From: a virus | DNA: 38,282 nt | Virus record (IMG/VR): IMGVR_UViG_3300042868_004641 | Location: 1 to 38,282 of that record | Strand: one strand, 5' to 3' | Shown: positions 6,712-14,717 of the stretch, one piece after another | Position numbering within the stretch: position 1 is the first letter of the stretch | How the letters are laid out: every line of letters begins with the position of its first letter | Program-made: the position numbers and the translations under genes | Notes under the pieces: model-generated | What the model saw: the letters and a program-made list of their open reading frames with translations, nothing else | What the model was told of the DNA's origin: nothing | Databases searched by the model: none

Positions 6712-7134
6712 ATGAAAAGAGTAGTTAGACTTACAGAATCTCAATTAAAAGACTTAATTAGTTCTACCGTTAAGAAAAACAAACAGATAAATGAATATTC
6801 GGAAGGATTCATGAGTAAAGTTATTGAAAGATTCAAAAATGAGGCAACATCTGAAATTGAGGACTATGTTATGAGATTTAATGAAATCTCTTCAAACTTG
6901 AAAAATAAAGATTTGAATATGTATTCTTGGGAAGAATTGAAACAAGTTGTTGATTCATATAAAAATAAAAAATATAGAGATAATTTATCATACGTTGAAA
7001 AAAATTCCGATAGATTCAATCCAGATTATGGTCTCGACCAAAGTTCCAAAAATATCCATAAAGATTTAATGAAATATTATATGTTGGATAAAAATTTATT
7101 TAAAAACAGAAATAAGGAATATGGTATGGAATAA
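6712..7134 (+). CDS. Tagged protein with helical YSWEEL module only
   Basis: 140 aa from the ATG at 6712, chosen because the class A tag MKRVVRLTESQLKDLI starts there and TATTTATA precedes it; the longer frame overlaps the previous gene. Residues about 33-82 repeat the helical module of the upstream neighbour (RFKNEATSEIEDYV, then NMYSWEELKQVV, YSWEEL at 71-76). The rest is Lys/Asn/Tyr-rich and has no WCT-like domain, so this looks like a partial paralogue of the 6026 gene. Terminator follows at 7142-7165. Confidence 0.8.
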   Translation: MKRVVRLTESQLKDLISSTVKKNKQINEYSEGFMSKVIERFKNEATSEIEDYVMRFNEISSNLKNKDLNMYSWEELKQVVDSYKNKKYRDNLSYVEKNSDRFNPDYGLDQSSKNIHKDLMKYYMLDKNLFKNRNKEYGME

Positions 7135-7141
7135 TATATAG

Positions 7142-7165
7142 ACCCTCCCTACGGAGGGTTCTTTA
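7142..7165 (+). terminator. Intrinsic terminator
   Basis: ACCCTCC, loop CTAC, GGAGGGT, then TCTTTATT. Seven perfect pairs directly after the tagged gene ending at 7134. Confidence 0.85.
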
Positions 7166-7245
7166 TTAGAACTATATTTCTAATTCCTTTAATATCCCAT
7201 ACCATTTAAGGGGTAAAAACCTGTAAATGGAAATATATTTCTAAA
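7165..7245. repeat. About 80-bp structured repeat, copy 1
   Basis: Begins with the inverted repeat ATTAGAACTATATTTCTAAT (7165-7184), then TTCCTTTAATATCCC, then GGGGTAAAAACC, and ends with GGAAATATATTTCTAA (7229-7244). Copy 2 at 9715-9796 has the same order of parts. ATCCC can pair with GGGGT, giving a hairpin between two dyads. Function unknown; operator pair or structured RNA are both possible. Confidence 0.6.
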
Positions 7246-7298
7246 AAGTGAAATAAAAAATTCCAGAAAATTTTTAGGATATTTAAGAATATTAAACG

Positions 7299-7306
7299 TA
7301 TATTTG
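7299..7306 (+). promoter_or_regulatory. Host-type -7 box for the lipoprotein gene
   Basis: TATATTTG, exact TAnnTTTG, 23 bases before the ATG at 7330. The upstream TTTTTAGGATATTT resembles TTTTTGGAATATTC before the other lipoprotein gene at 19429. Confidence 0.55.
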
Positions 7307-7329
7307 CTCACAACTCAATTCAAATTCAG

Positions 7330-9051
7330 ATGAGAACATTATTAGTCATTGTATTATTCTTAACATTAGGGTGTAAAAAGACAGATTTCATGATGGGACC
7401 ACAACCTCCTGTAAATCAAGAAGAATCTATTAAGTTTAAAACAAATTTAGATACGGGTGTTAACTATGTAAAGGATACCCTTAAATTAGAAATAACTCTA
7501 ACCTCTAAATTACCTGATTCAGGGTTAAAATATACGGTTCAAGTTTTATGGGTGGATAGTAATAGATCCGTTTATAGATTGGATACTGTGGACAAATCGA
7601 AAAGTATTGTATTAAACATCAATGGGTTAAATAAGAAAGGTACTTACCAAGTTTCAGTGGAGGTAGCATCAAAATTAAATCTAAACAATCAAGATCGAAA
7701 AACCTTATCTGTAATAAATGACCCATTAAATCAGTTTGTCGGTTATAAAGTAAATCAAACGGAACTATTAATATCAAGACAGAAAAATTTCGGTATTGAT
7801 TATTGGACCAATACAGGGGTGATGGGTGATTTGATGTTGGCGGTTTTTCAAAAAAATATAAATAATAGTAGGTTCGGGAGTTTCTTCAATGGATTTACAT
7901 ATGGGGACATGAATAACGATGGATATATAGATGTATTCAATGCGGGTACATTTTATCAAAATACACAGACAACATTTTCATTCTTAATATGGGACCCAAT
8001 TAAAAAGATATATGAGAACAAGAACTTATTCAATGATAAGTCATTTACTCAGTTCGGTAGAAATAAAAATGATGTGGTACCATTATACTTGAACACCGAT
8101 AATTATGTTGATTTTGTTGTTGTAGATCTTGGAGATGAATCTACTCCTGAAGGTGATGACTATGAACCAATTAGAATTGTTCTAAGTGATGGTAAAGGTG
8201 GGTACGATTTAAAAGAGATCGAAACAAGTGAAAATGACTTTACCACTATTGGAACCCAAAGGGTAAAAAATAATTCTCCTAAGGAAGATATTGCTATTGG
8301 TGATTTGAACGAAGATAATATACCCGATTTGGCAATATTACAGGGAAACTTCTTTTATATCTTTTGGGGTATTAATTCATTCCCTTATTTCTCATCAAAC
8401 AACCCTGCCAAGTTTAATACCGAATCGGTATCATTAAAAATGAATTTAGATAATGGATTTGGGGAGAATGCTGAATTTTGTGCCGGAGGTGTTAGAGTGG
8501 ATATATTCGACACAAACAAAGATGGAAAGAACGATATATTAATGTACGGAGAAGATAGGAACGCTCAACCCAATTCAAAACAATTTAGAGTTTTATTAAA
8601 CTTAGGTAAAGGTAGATTTAATAACTCAAGTGTTAAACGATTACCTTATTTTCACCCTACTGAACAATATATGGGACAAGACGCAATTATTGATGACATT
8701 AACTCAGATGGTTTAAACGACATTATTGCAATTGGACATAATCAAACATATAGAAATTGGAGTATTATGGTTTATATAAAGAAGACAGATGGAACATATG
8801 AAGTTCAAAATAACTTTGTTCAGTATACAATCAACTCCGATAGATCAAATGATAGAAATTGGAAACCCGAAATAATATACCACGATTATAATGGAGATGG
8901 TATTAAAGATATATCCTATCGTAATTCTGCTGACAATCCAGGATTCATGCAAAAGAAATCCGTATTCATTAGAAAGGGTAATCAGTTTATTGAAGAGGAC
9001 TTCTTTAAATATGATTTATACTCCTCAAGTATATTGTCGAGTATTCAATAG
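7330..9051 (+). CDS. Phage-encoded lipoprotein with FG-GAP/VCBS-type repeats
   Basis: 573 aa. MRTLLVIVLFLTLGCKK is a lipoprotein signal with the lipid-bearing Cys at 15. An N-terminal beta domain (about 35-130) is followed by a propeller-like region with calcium-loop motifs DxNxDGxxD at about 193-201 (DMNNDGYID), 325-333 (DLNEDNIPD), 394-402 (DTNKDGKND), 456-464 (DINSDGLND) and 519-527 (DYNGDGIKD), typical of FG-GAP/VCBS repeats (integrin-like beta-propeller). Probably anchored in the host outer membrane, binding protein or glycan. It has a host-type promoter and no tag, unlike its neighbours, so it looks like a separately expressed cargo gene (moron). Ends 2 bases from a convergent gene. Confidence 0.85.
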   Translation: MRTLLVIVLFLTLGCKKTDFMMGPQPPVNQEESIKFKTNLDTGVNYVKDTLKLEITLTSKLPDSGLKYTVQVLWVDSNRSVYRLDTVDKSKSIVLNINGLNKKGTYQVSVEVASKLNLNNQDRKTLSVINDPLNQFVGYKVNQTELLISRQKNFGIDYWTNTGVMGDLMLAVFQKNINNSRFGSFFNGFTYGDMNNDGYIDVFNAGTFYQNTQTTFSFLIWDPIKKIYENKNLFNDKSFTQFGRNKNDVVPLYLNTDNYVDFVVVDLGDESTPEGDDYEPIRIVLSDGKGGYDLKEIETSENDFTTIGTQRVKNNSPKEDIAIGDLNEDNIPDLAILQGNFFYIFWGINSFPYFSSNNPAKFNTESVSLKMNLDNGFGENAEFCAGGVRVDIFDTNKDGKNDILMYGEDRNAQPNSKQFRVLLNLGKGRFNNSSVKRLPYFHPTEQYMGQDAIIDDINSDGLNDIIAIGHNQTYRNWSIMVYIKKTDGTYEVQNNFVQYTINSDRSNDRNWKPEIIYHDYNGDGIKDISYRNSADNPGFMQKKSVFIRKGNQFIEEDFFKYDLYSSSILSSIQ

Positions 9052-9053
9052 GA

Positions 9054-9704
9054 CTAAATTAATTGTATAGTTTTTTTTGTTACTATATGTGGGTATAAAC
9101 TTATAATACGGTTATAGATATCACCTTGAATACCTTTTGTATAATGACAGTCCTCTTCTTTGTGGTAATCCATCTGATGTAACCAAGCATGAAAACCTGG
9201 ATAAAATTTAATATTTGTACCATATTTCAACAGATCATCACTAAATTCATCATTCACAATGAATAGGTAGTATATCTTAATGTTCTTTTTAACCAATAGT
9301 TCAAATATGGTATCAAACTTATCAAAAATTTTTCTATTATAATCTTCCGTGTGTTTTAAATGGTAATCAAACACACCCATAACATACTCAAGACCTGTGA
9401 AATCCCTATTCAAATAATTTCTCAGAGTATCGTTCACAAAGTAATTAGAGGATAATATTTGTTTTTTATTCTTATCGTAATAGGTTCCTCTAGTAAAAAA
9501 GGAGAAATTAAAGAATAGAACATCACCATCCTGAAAGTTATATATCTCTTTCATAAACTGAGTAAGGATGAGTTCATTAGAATATCCACCCACACCATAG
9601 GGTTTATAGATAAGGTTTAACTTATCAGATATTAATTCAACAAAGTGTTTTGTTCTAAAAGGTATGGTTGCATAACTATCTCCAAAGTGATGTAGTTTGT
9701 TCAT
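9054..9704 (-). CDS. SGNH/GDSL-type hydrolase-like protein
   Basis: 216 aa from the ATG at 9704 (MNKLHHFGDSYATIPF). The SGNH blocks are visible: FGDSYA (Ser about 10), GVGGYSNE (block II Gly), FFNFS (block III Asn) and DCHYTKG (block V Asp/His). The family includes esterases and glycan O-acyl hydrolases. Related in kind, but not closely, to the SGNH proteins at 26248 and 27032. The longer open frame reads back through the structured repeat at 9715-9796 and is rejected. Together with the sugar genes downstream it suggests phage-controlled surface glycan editing; the substrate is unknown. Confidence 0.8.
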   Translation of the reverse strand: MNKLHHFGDSYATIPFRTKHFVELISDKLNLIYKPYGVGGYSNELILTQFMKEIYNFQDGDVLFFNFSFFTRGTYYDKNKKQILSSNYFVNDTLRNYLNRDFTGLEYVMGVFDYHLKHTEDYNRKIFDKFDTIFELLVKKNIKIYYLFIVNDEFSDDLLKYGTNIKFYPGFHAWLHQMDYHKEEDCHYTKGIQGDIYNRIISLYPHIVTKKTIQLI

Positions 9705-9714
9705 ATATGTAAAT

Positions 9715-9796
9715 ATTAGAAATATATTTCTAATTCTTTTGAAATATCCCTCGTAATGGGGTATAATAACCCGAAATTGGAAATATAGTTCCAATT
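9715..9796. repeat. About 80-bp structured repeat, copy 2
   Basis: Starts with the perfect 20-bp palindrome ATTAGAAATATATTTCTAAT (9715-9734), then GAAATATCCC, GGGGTATAATAACCC, and ends with the inverted repeat AATTGGAA / TTCCAATT (9775-9796). It lies between the divergent starts of the SGNH gene (9704) and the tagged gene (9814), where an operator would be expected. Copy 1 is at 7165-7245. Confidence 0.65.
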
Positions 9797-9801
9797 ACGA
9801 G

Positions 9802-9809
9802 TATTTATA
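9802..9809 (+). promoter_or_regulatory. Late-type TATTTATA box
   Basis: TATTTATA ending 4 bases before the ATG at 9814. Confidence 0.5.
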
Positions 9810-9813
9810 TCAT

Positions 9814-10047
9814 ATGAAAATTATACTGACAGAATCACAATTAAAGAAGATTATTAGTGAAGAGAAACCCGTTAGATACTTTGAAGGTGAGGAGTATGAT
9901 ATTCCTGAACAGATTGATTGGTTAATCATGCAAAAAGAGTTCATCTACTTGGGACAAGGATCAGGACATAAATTAAAACTTATAAATAACATTATACATA
10001 ATCTTCAGAAGGTTCATGGTATGATGGGTTCATCCATGATGAAATAA
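9814..10047 (+). CDS. Small class A-tagged protein
   Basis: 77 aa. Class A tag MKIILTESQLKKIISEE with two possible I/L-x-E sites (ILTE and IISE). The rest (GEEYDIPEQIDWLIMQKEF, a Gly-Ser-Gly turn and a basic/amphipathic helix ending HGMMGSSMMK) matches no family I know. If the leader is cut off the mature protein is about 60 aa, the size of an internal head peptide. Divergent from the SGNH gene; TATTTATA box upstream. Confidence 0.75.
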   Translation: MKIILTESQLKKIISEEKPVRYFEGEEYDIPEQIDWLIMQKEFIYLGQGSGHKLKLINNIIHNLQKVHGMMGSSMMK

Positions 10048-10109
10048 AGGTATATTAAGTGTTTTAGTTATATTTACACATTTAATTTGATATTTATTAA
10101 TAAAAAATT

Positions 10110-10325
10110 ATGGAAAAAATTATTACAGATTCATTGAATAACACTATTACAATGAAATACGACGAAACAAATGATTTGATATCGGTAAAAAATAGTGCGG
10201 TTCGTGATGTGTTTATGGAAGTCATTAAAAAAACACCAGACTACCTTGAGTATGATACTTGGTCTGATGATATAACAAGAATTGAATTAAAATTATTTTG
10301 GGATCTGTATAAAGTAACCAAATAA
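10110..10325 (+). CDS. Small hypothetical protein
   Basis: 71 aa, starting MEKIITDSLNNTITMKYDET. Acidic, mixed alpha/beta, ending DDITRIELKLFWDLYKVTK. No tag and no known domain. A TATTTATT box lies at 10091-10098, about 11 bases before the ATG, and the three-hairpin element at 10333-10412 follows, so it is probably a single transcript ending there. Confidence 0.65.
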   Translation: MEKIITDSLNNTITMKYDETNDLISVKNSAVRDVFMEVIKKTPDYLEYDTWSDDITRIELKLFWDLYKVTK

Positions 10326-10332
10326 AGATACC

Positions 10333-10412
10333 TCGGGTTTGAAGACCCGACTTAGGACCGGAATGGTTAACGTTCCGTTGGGATATGAATTCGCTACTCA
10401 TGTCCCTTTTTT
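10333..10412 (+). ncRNA. Three-hairpin structured element ending in a terminator
   Basis: Three consecutive hairpins: TCGGGT/ACCCGA (10333-10350), a 7-bp stem CGGAATG/CGTTCCG (10359-10377) with loop GTTAA, and GGGATATGA/TCATGTCCC (10380-10406) followed by six T. The last is an intrinsic terminator; the first two are more GC-rich than their surroundings. It could be a structured 3' end of the 10110 gene or a small RNA; no known family recognised and no separate promoter identified. Confidence 0.55.
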
Positions 10413-10415
10413 ATG

Positions 10416-10423
10416 TATTTATA
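10416..10423 (+). promoter_or_regulatory. Late-type TATTTATA box
   Basis: TATTTATA with only 4 bases before the ATG at 10428, directly after the T run of the terminator, so a new transcript must begin here. Confidence 0.55.
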
Positions 10424-10427
10424 GTAT

Positions 10428-10964
10428 ATGAAAAACAATATACTTAAAATACTAATAGGATTATTAGTTGTAGGTTTAATAATATTCCTAATCATTAAAT
10501 TAACCCCAACAGATAAACCTTTTAATACAATTGAACTAAAAGACGACAATACTATTGTAAATGGTGTATTCCCCACATATTATGATACGGTCTTAAACGT
10601 GGCAATGTCACAAATGGGATTAAGTGGATATAATGTAATTGTGGAACAAATTAGTGACGCAGCTAAAAGTCAATTCGATGGTGACCTAAAAGCCCACATT
10701 AGATATTACAATAACGGTTTTTATTTGTTTACGGGATCATTGAGTAGAAACCAATCCATTGAGGTATTATGTCATGAGGTTATTCATATGCAACAATACT
10801 CCTCAGGTGATTTGATCTATGATAATGGTAATATTACATGGAAAGGAGAAACCCTCGAATTAAACTCAAAAGAATACGAAAATAGACCATGGGAGAAGGA
10901 TGCCTTTAGTAGACAAACACAATTGATAAAGTTCGTTGAGGATGTCTTATATAAGGACAAGTAA
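10428..10964 (+). CDS. Membrane-anchored zinc metallopeptidase (HExxH)
   Basis: 178 aa. One N-terminal membrane segment (about residues 5-24, ILKILIGLLVVGLIIFLI) then a soluble domain. HEVIH at 116-120 gives the two zinc His and the catalytic Glu; RPWEKDAF (153-160) supplies the likely third ligand (Glu 156). This is the compact gluzincin layout (HExxHxxQ, then PWExxA) also seen in small phage peptidases. With an N-in anchor the domain would face the periplasm. The substrate is unknown. It lacks the N-terminal tag. A second HExxH protein is encoded at 36366-36758. Confidence 0.8.
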   Translation: MKNNILKILIGLLVVGLIIFLIIKLTPTDKPFNTIELKDDNTIVNGVFPTYYDTVLNVAMSQMGLSGYNVIVEQISDAAKSQFDGDLKAHIRYYNNGFYLFTGSLSRNQSIEVLCHEVIHMQQYSSGDLIYDNGNITWKGETLELNSKEYENRPWEKDAFSRQTQLIKFVEDVLYKDK

Positions 10965-10994
10965 TACCACCCTAGGAGATCTTGGTATATAATA

Positions 10995-11002
10995 TATTTA
11001 TA
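10995..11002 (+). promoter_or_regulatory. Late-type TATTTATA box
   Basis: TATTTATA 4 bases before the ATG at 11007. Confidence 0.5.
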
Positions 11003-11006
11003 CATA

Positions 11007-11447
11007 ATGAAACTAATCGACCTGTTAACTGAGGATACAAATGAACCAAGAGTTGTGTATTATAATACTCCCGATGGTTATAATGGTTCACCAGAAGATC
11101 ATAAGAAGATCAGGAAGATGATAAATGTCTATAGAGCCCTGTCTAAGGGTCGTGGCTTGGTTCAGATATATCATGGTACTAATTACCCTCCCCTGGATGT
11201 ATCCTACGAATTACCCCCTTTAAACACCGTTACAATCGTTATTGACTATCCCACTAAAAAACAAATTAAGAATGGTCACGATATTGTTTATATGTTTGAT
11301 GTTGTTGGTAAGGTGAAATATACCCTCCATAACTTTGAAACACAAGGAGATACCGATATTGATAGGTTTATGACACATAAGGGACATGAAATGTCATTTG
11401 TCTATAAAAAGAGATTTGAGGACTTTGATATTGATATTAGTTCTTAA
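11007..11447 (+). CDS. Class B-tagged protein of unknown function
   Basis: 146 aa. Class B tag MKLIDLLTEDTNEP, with LLTE as a candidate prohead-protease site. The body is a compact alpha/beta domain: VQIYHGTNYPPLDVSYELPP, TIVIDYP, VYMFDVVGKVKYTL, ending FEDFDIDISS. The IYHGTNYPP segment is reminiscent of the start of small ADP-ribosyltransferase-like domains (YHGT), but no conserved Glu motif can be assigned, so this stays a weak hint. Preceded by TATTTATA. Confidence 0.75.
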   Translation: MKLIDLLTEDTNEPRVVYYNTPDGYNGSPEDHKKIRKMINVYRALSKGRGLVQIYHGTNYPPLDVSYELPPLNTVTIVIDYPTKKQIKNGHDIVYMFDVVGKVKYTLHNFETQGDTDIDRFMTHKGHEMSFVYKKRFEDFDIDISS

Positions 11448-11525
11448 TTTCTAACCTCCGATAACCCCATTCACGACTTTCCGACGCCGGAACCCCCGTT
11501 CAAAATTTTTGATACTTATAATTGT

Positions 11526-12080
11526 ATGTCATTCTATCACGACCCTCTTCTTTTAGAAGAACTATTGAAATTAAAACAAAAATATAACCACTCCGTTTTT
11601 GTTGAGACGGGGACCGAAATGGGTAATACCGTTAGAACATTAACGGATTACTTTGATATTATCTATAGTTGTGAAATAGATGACAAATATTATCCATCTC
11701 ATACGGATTTGGAAACTAACCCTAAAGTTAAATTATATAAAGGGGATTCGTCTGTTGTATTGAAAGATATGTTGGGTGATATGGTAGATAGTAATTTTTA
11801 TTTATACTTGGATGCTCATTGGGGTGTATGGCCATTGAAAGAAGAATTGAAATCACTTAAAGAATCTGAATTAAAACCCGTTTTGATAATTCACGATTTT
11901 GATTGTAGTACCGTCGGATTATTATATGATGTTTATGATTATAACGGTGTTGAAACAAAATTGGATTGGGACTTTATTAAAGAAGATATTATATCAATAT
12001 ACGGTGAAAATGGATATGATTATCATTATAACACAAAATCGATAATAGACCGTGGTTGTGTGTTCATTTATTCACGTTAA
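11526..12080 (+). CDS. Putative class I SAM-dependent methyltransferase
   Basis: 184 aa. VFVETGTEMGNT (about residues 24-35) fits motif I of the Rossmann methyltransferases, IIYSCEIDDKYY (about 45-56) the acidic end of strand 2 that binds the SAM ribose, VKLYKGDSS the next strand, and YLDAHWG (about 97-103) motif IV. This pattern occurs in small stand-alone methyltransferases near sugar genes. The substrate is unknown; with the glycan-related genes nearby, a sugar or surface polymer is plausible. TACTTATA, a variant late box, lies at 11513-11520. It overlaps the convergent gene by 4 bases. Confidence 0.7.
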   Translation: MSFYHDPLLLEELLKLKQKYNHSVFVETGTEMGNTVRTLTDYFDIIYSCEIDDKYYPSHTDLETNPKVKLYKGDSSVVLKDMLGDMVDSNFYLYLDAHWGVWPLKEELKSLKESELKPVLIIHDFDCSTVGLLYDVYDYNGVETKLDWDFIKEDIISIYGENGYDYHYNTKSIIDRGCVFIYSR

Positions 12081-12940
12081 TGATATAATGTGGAAGATAA
12101 TGGGTATACCTCTATTGGGACTTTATTTATGTGTGGAATAAATAGAAAATATGATAATTGATTAAAATATGTAAAATGATGTATTTTTTTTGAATCATTT
12201 AAATATAAGATGTCTTTCACTAATAAAACAACCTGTTCCATTTTATTATCGTCATAAACATTTGGTAGAAAGTCCTCCTCGTTTATGTACATTTCATTTA
12301 AAAATACATTTGAGTATGATTTTAACTTATCCTTTAATATCTTCGATGTTCCACATACATATACCAATTCATTCGATTCAATTATTTGTCTAAATTGATC
12401 CATATATTCCTCGATGACAATCGGTGAGTCTGTCATATTTTTACCACGAAATGATATGGTTTCATAATTTCCCATATTATTATATTGATTTTTAATGTAA
12501 TCACTGAATATATCAAACTCTTCATTGAAATCTATTTCTAAATTTCTCATGCAGGCTTTATTTATAACACCATGTGAATGATCATAAAATTTAGATAAAT
12601 CTTTGGTATTATCAGATAGAAATATGTCCCAATCAACTTTACCCGAATCATTAAATCCCCTTGTATATGTATAAGTTAGAGGACCATCATAAGGTTTATC
12701 TGAAATGACAATCTCATCAAAATGGGTTAAGAGATATTTTTCATTAAAAATCCTATAGAACATATTGGAATCAAAATAAAATGTAATTCCACAATTCACA
12801 TAAAGAGTCAAATAATCAACATGAGGCCTTAAGTTATTAGAAATATTGATTGTTTCATATAATATCGATAAAATTGTTCCAAACCCCATTTGAACGTTTG
12901 ATTGTATCAATCCTTTGGTCATATAATTAAATACACTCAT
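12077..12940 (-). CDS. Putative glycosyltransferase (O-fucosyltransferase-like)
   Basis: 287 aa from the ATG at 12940 (MSVFNYMTKGLIQSNVQMGF), chosen because the longer frame overlaps the promoter and start of the divergent gene. Features: GFGTILSILYETINISN near the N-terminus, TYTRGFND mid-protein, then ISFRGKNMTDSP (about 165-176) followed by FRQIIESNELVYVCGTSKIL and LKSYSNVFLNEMY. The SFRGK plus later VxVCGTS layout resembles the GDP-fucose-type transferase C-terminal half (HFRRGD, then a nucleotide-binding strand), but key residues cannot be confirmed by eye. It fits the local glycan theme. Confidence 0.55.
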   Translation of the reverse strand: MSVFNYMTKGLIQSNVQMGFGTILSILYETINISNNLRPHVDYLTLYVNCGITFYFDSNMFYRIFNEKYLLTHFDEIVISDKPYDGPLTYTYTRGFNDSGKVDWDIFLSDNTKDLSKFYDHSHGVINKACMRNLEIDFNEEFDIFSDYIKNQYNNMGNYETISFRGKNMTDSPIVIEEYMDQFRQIIESNELVYVCGTSKILKDKLKSYSNVFLNEMYINEEDFLPNVYDDNKMEQVVLLVKDILYLNDSKKIHHFTYFNQLSYFLFIPHINKVPIEVYPLSSTLYH

Positions 12941-12974
12941 ATTTCTATTTTTGTGTCCGTTAGTTATATTGGGA

Positions 12975-12982
12975 TATTTATA
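12975..12982 (+). promoter_or_regulatory. Late-type TATTTATA box
   Basis: TATTTATA 7 bases before the ATG at 12990, in the 49-bp gap between divergent starts. Confidence 0.5.
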
Positions 12983-12989
12983 TGTGTAT

Positions 12990-14705
12990 ATGAAACTATT
13001 TGATATTATATTGGAAGATGAAAACACATCATTGGGTGAAGGTTATAATGTGGTAACAAAGGAAAGTTTTTTAAATAATATGAAAGAAATTTTTCCATAT
13101 AAAGGAGGTTGTCTTTATGACTTTCCTAATTTGGAGGATTTTAGAAAAATTGCAACAGTAAATGCTCATTGTAATAAACATAACATTGATTTTCCCGTAA
13201 AGGTTGATAATCTTAGGAAAGGTGATATTGGTTCAGAAGGATGTGTTGGATGTAAAAAAGATAGAATTTTAAATAAAAGAAATTCAGAAATTAAGAATTT
13301 TTATAATAAGGCTGAGGAAATATGGAAAGATGAAACTGGAAATCCTTTATATATCTATAATAAATCGGGTTTAAGGAGATATAGTGGTATTAAAAATGAA
13401 TTTGATTTTTATTGTCCTAAACTTGGTTCGAATAAAAAACCTCACGGTAAGCAAACAATAAAAAACCCACAAAGTCATATATATCGAGATAATAGATATC
13501 CTAATTATCCATATCAAGGTTGTGAAAAATGTAGAGAAGAACAAGGAATAGTTAGACAATTACCGACCGATCCTCTTTCTCGTATAGATTTTATTAAAAA
13601 AGTTCAAGAAAAAATGAAATCATACGACATTCCTATTAGTTGGTATGATTGGAAGGGAATGGAGTATGTGAACCCATCAAGAAGTGTAAAAATAAAATGT
13701 AAAAAACATAACGAAGAAGTTACAAGGGTAAAGGCATTTAATTTTTTTACCGGAACTCCTTTGTGTCCCGAATGTAATAGAATAGCCGTTAAACAAAAAA
13801 ATTTCATGGATAAAGTCCGTAAACTCTATAATGATAGATTTGTTTTATTATCGGATTTTATTGGTTATAATTCACCTGTTACCCTTGGTTGTACGTTACA
13901 CGGAAAAACCCCATATCCAATTGTAATTACGAGCCCCTCAACAATTTGGGAATCTACAAACAAATATGGTTCAATTGAATGTAAAGAATGTAAAAGAGTT
14001 AACCAACTAAATAAATTTAAAAATACAATTTATAATTTAAATAATGAAAGATTTAAAGATGAAAATGAAAAACCATATTCTTATCCAAATCTTGATAGTG
14101 AATTTAAAAAAATGACCGACGATATTCACATTGTATGTCACAAAATAGGTCCTAATGGTAAAGAGCATGGAATGTTTCCACAAACTCCCTCTAACCATTC
14201 TGCAGGACAAGGTTGCCCAATATGTCAAGAATCAAAAAATCAAATTCATATTAAAAATTTATTATCTGTAAATGATTACGAATTTGAAACAGAAAAACAA
14301 TTCAAAGAATTAGGTAATCAAAAATTTGATTTTTATATACCTGAACCAGGATATGTCAATATCCTTATTGAATATGATGGTGAACAACATTTTGAACCTA
14401 GATTTGCTAAATCAGAATACACTAGACAATTAAATTATAATATACTATATGAAAGTGATAATTTAAAAAACCAATTTATTAAAACTAATAATCTTGGTTT
14501 GGGATTGATTCGTATACCGTATACTTTGAAAAAAGGCACATATGATAAATTATTATTAGATGCATTAAAAAGTGTTGAAGCAAGGGAAATAAAACGTTTG
14601 GGTGACTATCCTGAAAGACAGTTACCTAAAGAACCGGTACATAAAGATAAAATAAATTTTAACAAATCCAAATTATCATTAATGAATACGTTAAAAAATA
14701 TTTAA
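12990..14705 (+). CDS. Tagged multi-zinc-finger PD-(D/E)XK nuclease
   Basis: 571 aa from the ATG at 12990; the longer frame's first 13 residues read through the promoter. Class B tag MKLFDIILEDENT. A long run of Cys/His modules follows (CNKHN...CVGCKK, YCPKLG...CEKCRE, CKKHN...CPECN, CTLHG...CKECK, CHKIG...CPICQE), five or six repeats of about 65-75 residues, likely DNA-binding treble clefs. The C-terminal domain has QKFDFYIPE (Asp 447) and ILIEYDGEQHF (Glu 461, Asp 463), the core of a PD-(D/E)XK endonuclease of the very-short-patch/homing type. A tagged nuclease would be packaged and injected, where it could cut host or rival phage DNA; that is inference. It could instead be a free-standing homing enzyme. 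Confidence 0.8.
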   Translation: MKLFDIILEDENTSLGEGYNVVTKESFLNNMKEIFPYKGGCLYDFPNLEDFRKIATVNAHCNKHNIDFPVKVDNLRKGDIGSEGCVGCKKDRILNKRNSEIKNFYNKAEEIWKDETGNPLYIYNKSGLRRYSGIKNEFDFYCPKLGSNKKPHGKQTIKNPQSHIYRDNRYPNYPYQGCEKCREEQGIVRQLPTDPLSRIDFIKKVQEKMKSYDIPISWYDWKGMEYVNPSRSVKIKCKKHNEEVTRVKAFNFFTGTPLCPECNRIAVKQKNFMDKVRKLYNDRFVLLSDFIGYNSPVTLGCTLHGKTPYPIVITSPSTIWESTNKYGSIECKECKRVNQLNKFKNTIYNLNNERFKDENEKPYSYPNLDSEFKKMTDDIHIVCHKIGPNGKEHGMFPQTPSNHSAGQGCPICQESKNQIHIKNLLSVNDYEFETEKQFKELGNQKFDFYIPEPGYVNILIEYDGEQHFEPRFAKSEYTRQLNYNILYESDNLKNQFIKTNNLGLGLIRIPYTLKKGTYDKLLLDALKSVEAREIKRLGDYPERQLPKEPVHKDKINFNKSKLSLMNTLKNI

Positions 14706-14713
14706 TATTTATA
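14706..14713 (+). promoter_or_regulatory. Late-type TATTTATA box
   Basis: TATTTATA 4 bases before the ATG at 14718, overlapping the end of the nuclease gene. Confidence 0.5.
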
Positions 14714-14717
14714 AGAT

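Noticed and set aside
10333-10412. tRNA
   Set aside because: Three separate hairpins with a terminator; no acceptor stem pairing of the ends and no T-loop motif.
12190-12393. Short plus-strand open frame inside the putative glycosyltransferase gene
   Set aside because: Shadow of the minus-strand coding sequence.
13371-14228. Three minus-strand open frames inside the zinc-finger nuclease gene
   Set aside because: Shadows with hydrophobic chance composition; the plus frame has full domain support.
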